A stretch of 15,149 bases of DNA from positions 2,378 to 17,526 of the forward strand of contig DCIL01000032.1 of the NCBI GenBank assembly GCA_002315875.1. Direction: 5' to 3'. Positions 1 to 6,487 of the stretch are shown here, piece after piece. A program made the position numbers and the translations under genes. Every line of letters begins with the position of its first letter. Within the stretch, counting starts at the first letter, position 1. The DNA is from Verrucomicrobia bacterium UBA1727. GTDB taxonomy: Bacteria > Verrucomicrobiota > Kiritimatiellia > RFP12 > UBA1067. The notes beneath the pieces were generated by a model that saw only the letters and a program-made list of their open reading frames with translations, was not told the origin of the DNA and searched no databases.

Positions 1-48
1 GGCTTCAAGGAGAACTACGCGCTCCTCAAGAAGCTGAGCGAGATGTAA
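1..48 (+). CDS. 3' end of an unidentified gene
   Basis: An open frame enters from the left edge and ends at the TAA at 46-48. The 15 visible residues read GFKENYALLKKLSEM. That is too little to assign a family. It looks like a charged amphipathic helical tail of a soluble protein. The reading is supported by the two hairpins that follow immediately, the second a strong terminator, which fits the end of a transcription unit. No function is proposed. Confidence 0.6.
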   Translation, partial: GFKENYALLKKLSEM

Positions 49-58
49 TCGTCTCTTA

Positions 59-80
59 GACGCGGAGTCCTCTCCGCGTC
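59..80 (+). terminator. Hairpin just after the upstream gene
   Basis: GACGCGGA (59-66) and TCCGCGTC (73-80) form a perfect 8-bp inverted repeat around a 6-nt loop, 10 nt after the stop codon of the upstream gene. No T-run follows it, so on its own it is a poor intrinsic terminator. It may instead protect the mRNA 3' end, or act together with the stronger hairpin at 87-128. Confidence 0.45.
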
Positions 81-86
81 AGACCC

Positions 87-128
87 AAAACGGAGCGCCG
101 CGGTGTTATTGCCGCGGCGCTTCGTTTT
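87..128. terminator. Bidirectional intrinsic terminator
   Basis: The left arm at 87-103 (AAAACGGAGCGCCGCGG) pairs with the right arm at 112-128 (CCGCGGCGCTTCGTTTT) over 17 positions, with one G·U wobble in RNA, around an 8-nt loop at 104-111. The stem has a GC core. It begins with AAAA and ends with TTTT, so a U-run follows the stem on either strand. It separates the upstream gene from the promoter at 152-180. Confidence 0.88.
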
Positions 129-151
129 GTGGTTGTTGCCCCCACCCCTCA

Positions 152-187
152 TTGACACTTCTGCCCTTGTTTGCTATAATTCGCGCA
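152..187 (+). promoter_or_regulatory. Perfect sigma70-type promoter, leaderless start at 187
   Basis: TTGACA at 152-157 and TATAAT at 175-180 are both exact consensus hexamers, separated by the optimal 17 bp. A six-nucleotide discriminator (TCGCGC, 181-186) places the expected transcription start on the A of the ATG at 187. The mRNA should therefore have no 5' leader and no Shine-Dalgarno site. The promoter lies directly after the terminator at 87-128 and reads into the giant secreted-protein gene. It is expected to be strong, and no operator-like repeat is visible over it. Confidence 0.9.
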
Positions 188-588
188 TGAAAAAGATTTA
201 TGGGGAGATTGCAATTTCTGCGATGGTGTTTTCCATCGCCGTTTTCGTTTCTTTTGCCGCGCTGGCGGACGTCACGCCTGTTGATGGCACGTGCTACGAA
301 GAAGGTTCGTGGGCTCCTGCATTTTGGAGCGAGCCGCGAATGTGGAATTTCGACACCTACGCGAAGGACGGCGGTATCGCCACATTCACCTCTACGGGGT
401 TTGGCATTAACGAATATCACACTCCGAAGCGCAATGCCTTCATGCAGAATGTTGAAGCGTTGACACTCGGTGGGTTCTATTTGAAGTCACTGGTCACGGC
501 ATTTGAAAACAAGGACATCCAGATGGTCGGGGATCGTCCCTTCATCAATAGCGAGCATACTGGTAGCGGTTCGTCCTTCAAGCTTTAG
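187..588 (+). CDS. N-terminal part of giant secreted beta-repeat/LamG-like protein, cut by an amber codon
   Basis: ATG at 187 opens a 133-residue product ending at TAG 586-588. Residues 1-27 are a clear Sec signal peptide: MKK, then a hydrophobic core, then ALA before Asp28. The mature part contains a segment with Gly-Ser-Trp and several aromatic residues, like the start of other passenger-type proteins, and runs toward a beta-strand (SSFKL). After the TAG the same frame continues without another stop to 4578 with fitting sequence (LKGTGANTLVKNGNGN). The piece is therefore the front of one 1,463-codon gene, including the amber codon. The start at 187 is chosen because it fits the signal peptide and the promoter. 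Upstream in-frame codons back to 103 lie within the terminator and promoter. Replacing TAG with CAG (Gln) would restore the strand FKLQLKGTG by one transition. If the TAG is real and not read through, only this short exported fragment is made. Confidence 0.8.
   Translation: MKKIYGEIAISAMVFSIAVFVSFAALADVTPVDGTCYEEGSWAPAFWSEPRMWNFDTYAKDGGIATFTSTGFGINEYHTPKRNAFMQNVEALTLGGFYLKSLVTAFENKDIQMVGDRPFINSEHTGSGSSFKL
586..588 (+). other. In-frame amber codon inside the giant surface-protein gene
   Basis: TAG occurs in the frame of the ATG at 187, with open frame on both sides: 133 codons before it and 1,329 after. Its context is CTT TAG CTG. All other complete genes here stop with TGA or TAA, and none has an internal TAG. 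This argues against general reassignment of TAG in the genome. It is best explained as a recent C-to-T nonsense mutation, a sequencing or assembly error, or a site of readthrough. Confidence 0.9.
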
Positions 589-636
589 CTGAAGGGCACG
601 GGAGCGAACACGCTCGTCAAGAACGGCAATGGGAAC

Positions 637-3600
637 GTGCAAATCGAAACGCCGGTCAAGAACTTCGCCGCCGTTGAGGTGCTTTCAGGCGCGCTTCTGT
701 CCACAAATAATCCGTCTGCTGGCGGTGCTACGCTTTTCGCGGCGGATGACATCCCGATTAAATTGAAGCGTGGGTCGCTATCGTTTAAGCCAGATGCAGG
801 CGACAATGCCACTCCCTCCGCTACGGTCTCTTCGTTGGTTGTTGCGGACGGTGCGGGGACGCTGGCGGTGACGAAGGGATCCAACACCTCCGCGTCGTTG
901 ACGCTCGGCAGTATGACGCGAAACGATGGCGGCATCCTCGAGGTGCGTCCGAGTGCCTTCGCGAATCTCGGCGTGAGCGAGAAGGTGCTGGTTACCGGCA
1001 AGGAGGCGTCCGCGTCCGCCGAGGACGGCGGACTCGTCGCGTTCGACGGTAATGCCGTCAAGTTCCTGCAATATGACGCGGACAACGGCTTCATTGCGGC
1101 TAGTGACACTCCCGCAAATGCCGTCGTGATCGGCTCGGCTACGGACGCTTCTGGCACTGCGACATCGCATGTCGATCCGATCGATTTCACGGCTACCGGA
1201 AAAGACGGTTTCATCTGGCGCCCCGCCTCGACCAAAGGACAAACTACTTTTTATGCGACGAACTCGCTGGTGTCGTCCAAGTGTGTCACCTTTGCGTCCC
1301 ATCCCGCAACCGCGACCCAGCAGCCGATTATCAACTTCGGAACCTTGAGCACTGCCGGAGTGAAGAGCTTTGATCCCCAGTGGACCTTCCCTCTGCGCTT
1401 CTCTGGTGTGCGAACGGGCTACCTCTACAATCACATCATCAATAAGTGCGGAGATGTGTATGTGGAGGGATCGATGGCCGATGCGACTACTTCCGCAGGG
1501 TTGAATCTCGGAAACAACATCTACACTTACAGCTTGTCTGAAGATGTCAAAAAGGGATTGTACTGTTATGCGACGCTGCATATTTCTGGCGGCGGCTACG
1601 GGTTGGGTGCGTTGTATATCGCTGAGTCGCAATGGTGGAACGCGTTCTGGACGCAAAACGGCAAGACCATTCTGGAAGACGATGCGGCGATTGGAACTGG
1701 TGGCGACACTACGCGTACCTTCTCGTTCTATGGGCCAATCGAGGGCAATGGGCTACTGAACCTCATGAGCGGTCAGGCTCGCTTCTACGGTACGAACACC
1801 TTTTCTGGTGGACTTTCTCTTTCTGCGAACACAGTTCTCACGGCTCGCGGGAAGGGTACGTTGGGTACGGGACCGATTTCTCTCGCAGCTGGCTCGAGAC
1901 TTTACTTCACCAGCCACGACCCGATTACGGTAAATAATAAGATTACAGGCTCCGCTGCGTCTGTAATTATCCAGAAGTCCAATGTTACGCTCGCTGGCGA
2001 GACGTCGTTCAAGCGTCTCGTCGTCCAGCAGACGGGCAATCTGGTGATCGGCTCGTCGGTCACTTGCTATCAAGCAGAGCTGGACGGCGATGCCACGATT
2101 ACGGCTGCGGACGGTTCAACGGCGACTTTCACGATCGGCGAGGATACGACTGCCACGAACCGCATCGCGGCGGTTATGTCCGATGGAGCAGGCAGCGGTA
2201 CGCTCAGTTTCGTCAAGCAGGGCGGGAACGTGGTCGAGATCTACGGCACCAATACCTATTCGGGGCAGACCATCGTGAAGGGCGGCACGCTGCGCCTGGC
2301 GTCCGACTTCATGACGATACCCGACCTTTCGTACTGGCTCGATGCCACGGATGCGTCTACTTTCTCTTATGACGATAACAATCGCATCACGAACTGGTGT
2401 TCGAAGGTCGGTTCTTTCAAGTTTGTAGATCCAAAGACGAAATTCAGCAGCGGCACGGTCCAGAACTCGCGGCCGGAGCGCGTCATTTCCGATGCTGAAG
2501 CTGGCGAGAATTATTTCAACAACAATCCGTTCGTGCGCTTCCGCGGATCCAATACGATAGCAGTGGACAAGTGTGATCGTCTCTACGGATCTGATTCCAT
2601 CCAGCAGCGAACGATTTTTATCGTTTGCCGAACGAAAACTGGTGACGCATATACGCACGGCTCTGCAGGCGGCATGTTCGGCATTGCCGGGCAGGACATT
2701 TCGCTGCGTCTCAATTCGTCTGGCACTTTTAACGCCAGCTTGATGGATAGCGGCGCGACTCTATCTTCTGCCGGTTATGGCTATCAGAACGGCGTGAAAA
2801 ACACAGGATATATCTCTACAGTCGCTCTGTCGGGCGCGAACATCATCACCGTGCTGCATCCGCGCGATGTTCTCGAGGCGAGTTATCAGCATACTTCCAC
2901 GTTTAAGCCCGCTCTCGGCGGCTGCAATACCGACTGCCGTAACTGGGGCGGTGACATTGGTGAGGTCATTGCGTTCTCGCGTACCCTGACGTCGGCTGAG
3001 CGTTGCACGATCGAAAACTATCTTATGAAGAAGTGGAATCCTCAGAACACTATTTCAAAGCTCCACAGTGATGCTGAGTGTGCGATTCCGAAGGCGGAAA
3101 ATCTGCTGCCGGTAGATACGGATATGACCATCCATACTGGCGCCACGATCGACCTGAACGGAATTTCGCAGAAGGTCCGCACGCTGAAGGGAGAAGGCAC
3201 GATCATCAACACCTCTACAAATGCCGCGGTGCTGACGATTACCGCGGGCGGCGATTTCCACGGCACGATCAAGGGAAACATCAAGGTCGTTAGAACGAGC
3301 GGTGCGGGTGCAGGCGAGGTGGACAATGTCGCGCTGCTCATCCGCGAAGGCGGCACCTTCGTGGCCGAGGGCAACAGTACCACTACCTTCTCGGCCTATA
3401 ATCCCGCGCCGATTACCAACGATGTCGCATTCTGGCTTGACGCATCCCTGCCCGATACGATTCATGCGAATTCTGATGGTTGGGTGACGAATTGGCAGTG
3501 CCGCGCGACTTCGTCGTCCGTTTGCGGATTCATGGCCGATCAGATCACGACTTCTGCCGTCTACAAGACAACGGGTTTCAATGGAGTGAAGCCGAGCGTG

Positions 3601-4578
3601 TATTTCCAAGGCAGTAATGCGAGGATGCGCTCCTGTGGATCAGATGGCGTGACCGCGGCGAGTGCGACCGTGCGGACGGTGTTCATTGTCGCTCACGGAC
3701 ATTATAAAAACGATTATCGGTACACGTTCGGTCGCGATGGCGTGGATCAGGGGCATAGGATTATAGGAAGTAAAGATTCATCAGACCAGCTCAACCTTTA
3801 TGCGTATGGCAGCGCCGGCCTTGCGCATGTCGGAGATACGGTTCGGGTTAACGGCGTCGATTATTCGTCATTAACTGTAAGAACCTTCGCAATTCCCAGC
3901 GTCTATTGCCTGGTTACGCGAATCGAGGACGTGCATGCCGAAAAAGCGCCTGAGAACATTGAGGATATTGTCTGGGCGTTGGGCGCGTACCACAGCACAA
4001 AAAGTGTTGTTGCGGCGCAGGTCGATTTCGCCGAAGTGCTGGCGTATACGCGGAAGCTGTCGGACTACGAGATGCTGCTCGTCGAGAACTATCTCATGGA
4101 GAAGTGGATCCGTTCGGGCGCCTCTTGGCCGACGGAAGAGACGCAGGCGTTCGATTCGACTTGCGGACTCGGTGTCTCCGGCGGCGCGCGCATCGACTTC
4201 AACGGCGCCGACCTCACCCTCGCTTCGGTCGCGGGCTCCGGCGGCGGTTTCACGAACTTCAAGACGCTCACCGTCACCGACCGCATCGACTTGCTGTTGG
4301 ACGGGAACAACTGCGTGACATCGCTCGACATCGGCAGTGCCGATAGCCATGTCACTTTCGGTACCGAGGCGAATGGCTACTCGATTCCGGTGAATCTCAC
4401 CAATGCCTCTCAGATCAATCGCCTCGTTCATCGTCAGAACGCAGTCAAGGTGACTGGTACGCTCGATAATGGCACGCTGACGTTCGCGAATCCTCCCAAG
4501 GGCTGGCGCTTCCTCAAGGATGGATCGAATCCGCTCTGGTTCTTCCTCCACAATGGCACGATGCTATTGATTAGGTGA
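637..4578 (+). CDS. C-terminal part of the giant secreted protein: beta-strand repeats and two LamG-like domains
   Basis: This is the rest of the frame begun at 187. The GTG at 637 is only the first possible start after the amber codon, with no ribosome-binding site, so it is unlikely to be a true start. Numbering from 187, autotransporter-associated beta-strand repeats lie near residues 515-574 (YGTNTFSGGLSL) and 667-708 (YGTNTYSGQTIVKGGTLRL). Two related concanavalin/LamG-like domains follow at about 716-950 and 1082-1307. Each opens with a WLDA motif and closes with an E-N-Y-L-M-x-K-W motif. A glycine-rich beta tail ends with a 16-residue signature shared with the other giant protein in the window. 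No beta-barrel translocator is apparent, so export and anchoring must differ from a classical type V system. The likely role is a surface or secreted adhesin or glycan-binding protein. That role is inferred from the fold, not shown. Without readthrough or repair this part would lack a signal peptide. Confidence 0.75.
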   Translation: MQIETPVKNFAAVEVLSGALLSTNNPSAGGATLFAADDIPIKLKRGSLSFKPDAGDNATPSATVSSLVVADGAGTLAVTKGSNTSASLTLGSMTRNDGGILEVRPSAFANLGVSEKVLVTGKEASASAEDGGLVAFDGNAVKFLQYDADNGFIAASDTPANAVVIGSATDASGTATSHVDPIDFTATGKDGFIWRPASTKGQTTFYATNSLVSSKCVTFASHPATATQQPIINFGTLSTAGVKSFDPQWTFPLRFSGVRTGYLYNHIINKCGDVYVEGSMADATTSAGLNLGNNIYTYSLSEDVKKGLYCYATLHISGGGYGLGALYIAESQWWNAFWTQNGKTILEDDAAIGTGGDTTRTFSFYGPIEGNGLLNLMSGQARFYGTNTFSGGLSLSANTVLTARGKGTLGTGPISLAAGSRLYFTSHDPITVNNKITGSAASVIIQKSNVTLAGETSFKRLVVQQTGNLVIGSSVTCYQAELDGDATITAADGSTATFTIGEDTTATNRIAAVMSDGAGSGTLSFVKQGGNVVEIYGTNTYSGQTIVKGGTLRLASDFMTIPDLSYWLDATDASTFSYDDNNRITNWCSKVGSFKFVDPKTKFSSGTVQNSRPERVISDAEAGENYFNNNPFVRFRGSNTIAVDKCDRLYGSDSIQQRTIFIVCRTKTGDAYTHGSAGGMFGIAGQDISLRLNSSGTFNASLMDSGATLSSAGYGYQNGVKNTGYISTVALSGANIITVLHPRDVLEASYQHTSTFKPALGGCNTDCRNWGGDIGEVIAFSRTLTSAERCTIENYLMKKWNPQNTISKLHSDAECAIPKAENLLPVDTDMTIHTGATIDLNGISQKVRTLKGEGTIINTSTNAAVLTITAGGDFHGTIKGNIKVVRTSGAGAGEVDNVALLIREGGTFVAEGNSTTTFSAYNPAPITNDVAFWLDASLPDTIHANSDGWVTNWQCRATSSSVCGFMADQITTSAVYKTTGFNGVKPSVYFQGSNARMRSCGSDGVTAASATVRTVFIVAHGHYKNDYRYTFGRDGVDQGHRIIGSKDSSDQLNLYAYGSAGLAHVGDTVRVNGVDYSSLTVRTFAIPSVYCLVTRIEDVHAEKAPENIEDIVWALGAYHSTKSVVAAQVDFAEVLAYTRKLSDYEMLLVENYLMEKWIRSGASWPTEETQAFDSTCGLGVSGGARIDFNGADLTLASVAGSGGGFTNFKTLTVTDRIDLLLDGNNCVTSLDIGSADSHVTFGTEANGYSIPVNLTNASQINRLVHRQNAVKVTGTLDNGTLTFANPPKGWRFLKDGSNPLWFFLHNGTMLLIR

Positions 4579-4584
4579 GGTTTG
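4573..4584 (+). promoter_or_regulatory. Ribosome-binding site and TTG start of the metallopeptidase gene
   Basis: AGG at 4573-4575 lies within the last codons of the preceding gene, six nucleotides before TTG 4582. The GAGG at 4577-4580 is too close to the start to be used. The TTG start gives a short hydrophobic leader on the protein. The next in-frame ATG is at 4636 and would remove that leader. Confidence 0.5.
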
Positions 4585-5967
4585 TTAGCATTCATTACAG
4601 CTTCGGTTCTTTTCGTATCGCCGGCGCCGCTTGATATGCCGCGGGCGTCGGGGTATTTGTGCCGCGATGGCGAAGAGACCTTTTTCGAAGATCGCTTCAA
4701 TGTTGCAGATCTTTGGTGTTCGCATGTGATTGACGGACGCTGGACCGATGATGACGGACGGCTTTTTATGCTTTCTACGCTAAGGGAGCCGCCGGTGTAT
4801 GTGGATGTTGAAGCCGATGTCCATCAGGTGTCCACGAGAACGGCCTATGAGAGCTCGGTGAAGTGTCCCGAATGGCGCGACAAGCGTCGGCTCGTAGATG
4901 CGATCGCCGCACTCTCGCCGATCGAAATCGCGGAGAAGGGGGCGCGTCCGCGTCAGATGCCGCGTGGCTTCAAGGACGTCAGGTACTGGCAAGGAACGAA
5001 CGAAACCGCCATTGTCTGCGCGCTGTTGCCGGAGGACGATCGCGTCTGGCGCCTCGCTATCTGGACGCTTTCGGAGGGCGATGACTTTTCGGAGATGCTC
5101 AAGAAATTCGAGGATGAGGTCTTCGATAGGAAGTTCAAGCTTCCGGCGGCGAAGCTCGAGACGGTCAAGGGCGAGCGGGAGCTCCTGCGGCGCGATGCGC
5201 GGCATTCGGTGTCCGCCTACCGCGAATGGCGCGTTACCGATGCCGATGAGTTTTCCGTGTTGGATAGCACCGGTACGTCCAGGGATTTCGTCGTCACCTT
5301 GACCAACGATCTCAAGAACATGCGTGCGCTTTACGCGAAGACGCTGCCGACCGGAATCTCCACGTCCAATTCGCTTGCCGTCGCGCGCATCTACGGATCG
5401 CGCGATGACTATCTCGACGCGCTGGAAGTCGAGGGCCTTACCAATATGAACTGGACCGCGGCGTACTGGGCGCCGTCCCGTCGGGAGCTGGTGGCGAGCA
5501 TTCGCGAGGGTGATACCGAGGAGCTTCTGCGTACCGTCCGTCACGAGGCGTTTCACCAGTATCTCTCGTATGCCACCGCATTCATTTCGGTATCGCCGTG
5601 GCTTAATGAGGGATACGCCCAATATTTCGAACATGGTATGGATAGCACCTTCAAGGCGACGGCGGACGAGATCGATGCCTATGCGAAATTGCTGCCGCCG
5701 CTTCTGATCATGGACTATCCCGAGTTCTATTCGGGTAGCGACGCCGAGCGCTTGCTCAAGTACCGTCTCGCCGAGACGATCACGGTCTTTATCGAGAAGG
5801 GTGCGCCGCTCGTGCGTTTTCAGCCGTTCGCGAAGGTCAAGGAAAATTACTTCAAGGTGCTCATAAAAACTCAGGACATGCGCCTGGCGACGGCCGCGGC
5901 TTTCCCCAACCGCGACTTTCTCGATTATTTCGTTAACGAATGGAAACGCTATTGGAAGAACAAGTGA
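4582..5967 (+). CDS. Predicted exported gluzincin-type metallopeptidase (peptidase MA-like/DUF1570-like)
   Basis: The protein has 461 residues. HEAFHQ at 321-326 provides the zinc ligands H321 and H325 and the catalytic E322. The third ligand is probably E343 in the sequence WLNEGYAQYFE, 18 residues after H325. This HExxH-18-E arrangement with an NEG motif is typical of gluzincin peptidases, close to the peptidase MA-like/DUF1570 group. About 320 residues precede the catalytic motif. They include a mixed alpha/beta segment but no domain I can name. A short hydrophobic N-terminus (LAFITASVLFVSPAP) suggests export, but it lacks positive charges, so the signal peptide is weak. The start is TTG 4582, 3 nt after the giant secreted-protein gene, so the two are probably cotranslated. 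A role in trimming envelope or surface proteins is an inference from this neighbour. The end overlaps the next gene by 4 nt (GTGA). Confidence 0.78.
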   Translation: MLAFITASVLFVSPAPLDMPRASGYLCRDGEETFFEDRFNVADLWCSHVIDGRWTDDDGRLFMLSTLREPPVYVDVEADVHQVSTRTAYESSVKCPEWRDKRRLVDAIAALSPIEIAEKGARPRQMPRGFKDVRYWQGTNETAIVCALLPEDDRVWRLAIWTLSEGDDFSEMLKKFEDEVFDRKFKLPAAKLETVKGERELLRRDARHSVSAYREWRVTDADEFSVLDSTGTSRDFVVTLTNDLKNMRALYAKTLPTGISTSNSLAVARIYGSRDDYLDALEVEGLTNMNWTAAYWAPSRRELVASIREGDTEELLRTVRHEAFHQYLSYATAFISVSPWLNEGYAQYFEHGMDSTFKATADEIDAYAKLLPPLLIMDYPEFYSGSDAERLLKYRLAETITVFIEKGAPLVRFQPFAKVKENYFKVLIKTQDMRLATAAAFPNRDFLDYFVNEWKRYWKNK

Positions 5968-6485
5968 AAAAGTTTATCGAAGAGGCGGTGGAGCGGCTGG
6001 TGGACGAGGTGCGCACCGATTGCGGCGCTGAGTCGCTCGCTCATGTTCTTGCGGTAGTGCCGACTGCCGAGTCCGGACGTCGACTCCGTCTCGCTCTTGC
6101 TCGTCGCTTTCCGAAGGGCATCGTTCCGCCAGAGGTGCGGCTACCGGATCAGCTGGAGATTGACTCGGAGGATCCGTCGCTGGCGACGCGGGCGGACGAA
6201 CTGATGGCGCTTTGTGCGGCGATCGGCGGCAATCGCGCTGATGTCGAATATGCCGCGGAACTCGCTGATCTGAGACGCCTCCTTGCGGAGAAGGCGCTCT
6301 CGTTTGCCGATGTTGCCGCGGTTGAAAGCGGCGACGAGCGTTGGCACGATCTTGCCGAACTTGAAAAGCGCTACTACGATGCACTCGCTGCGCGTTCGCT
6401 CAAGGATCGCATCCAGATGAGGAAGGAAGGACGTCCGCTGCCCGAGGGAGTGGAGAAGGTGATGAGGTTCGATCATGCGTTTTGA
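5964..6485 (+). CDS. AddB-like N-terminal fragment (inactivated helicase domain)
   Basis: The product has 173 residues from GTG 5964. That start gives a GTGA overlap with the preceding stop and has GGAAGA at 5954-5959 as ribosome-binding site. ATG 5940 would add eight residues but has no such site. Residues 25-49 (HVLAVVPTAESGRRLRLALARRF) resemble the first strand and helix of AddB. There the Walker A loop has lost its GKT, as expected for the non-motor subunit of an AddAB helicase-nuclease. The rest is mostly helical and ends with EGVEKVMRFDHAF, where a strand of the AddB core would be followed by more protein. The gene overlaps the next AddB-like ORF by 11 nt. I read the two as one AddB split in two, either stably or by a frameshift. 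The family call rests on position and weak motifs, and would be hard to make from this fragment alone. Confidence 0.62.
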   Translation: MKKFIEEAVERLVDEVRTDCGAESLAHVLAVVPTAESGRRLRLALARRFPKGIVPPEVRLPDQLEIDSEDPSLATRADELMALCAAIGGNRADVEYAAELADLRRLLAEKALSFADVAAVESGDERWHDLAELEKRYYDALAARSLKDRIQMRKEGRPLPEGVEKVMRFDHAF

Positions 6486-6487
6486 GG
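6462..6487 (+). repeat. 13-nt imperfect tandem repeat at the AddB ORF junction
   Basis: ATGAGGTTCGATC (6462-6474) and ATGCGTTTTGAGG (6475-6487) match at 8 of 13 positions. Both encode Met-Arg-Phe followed by an acidic residue in their own frames. Three of the five differences are synonymous with respect to Arg and Phe. The copies are exactly 13 nt apart, which is one more than a multiple of three. Removing one copy would join the upstream and downstream AddB reading frames into one continuous ORF. Confidence 0.6.

Noticed and set aside
103..186. GTG 103 as start of the first secreted-protein ORF
   Set aside because: It would place translation inside the terminator loop and across the promoter, and would hide the signal peptide that begins at ATG 187.
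586..588. Genome-wide reassignment of TAG to a sense codon
   Set aside because: No other in-frame TAG occurs in about 4,800 codons of complete genes here, and Gln is encoded normally by CAG/CAA.
637..639. GTG 637 as a genuine independent start
   Set aside because: There is no Shine-Dalgarno and no signal peptide, and the 16 codons between the amber and 637 continue the same protein.
5940..5963. ATG 5940 as start of the AddB N-terminal ORF
   Set aside because: It has no ribosome-binding site. GTG 5964 has GGAAGA upstream and a GTGA overlap with the preceding stop. The choice is not certain.
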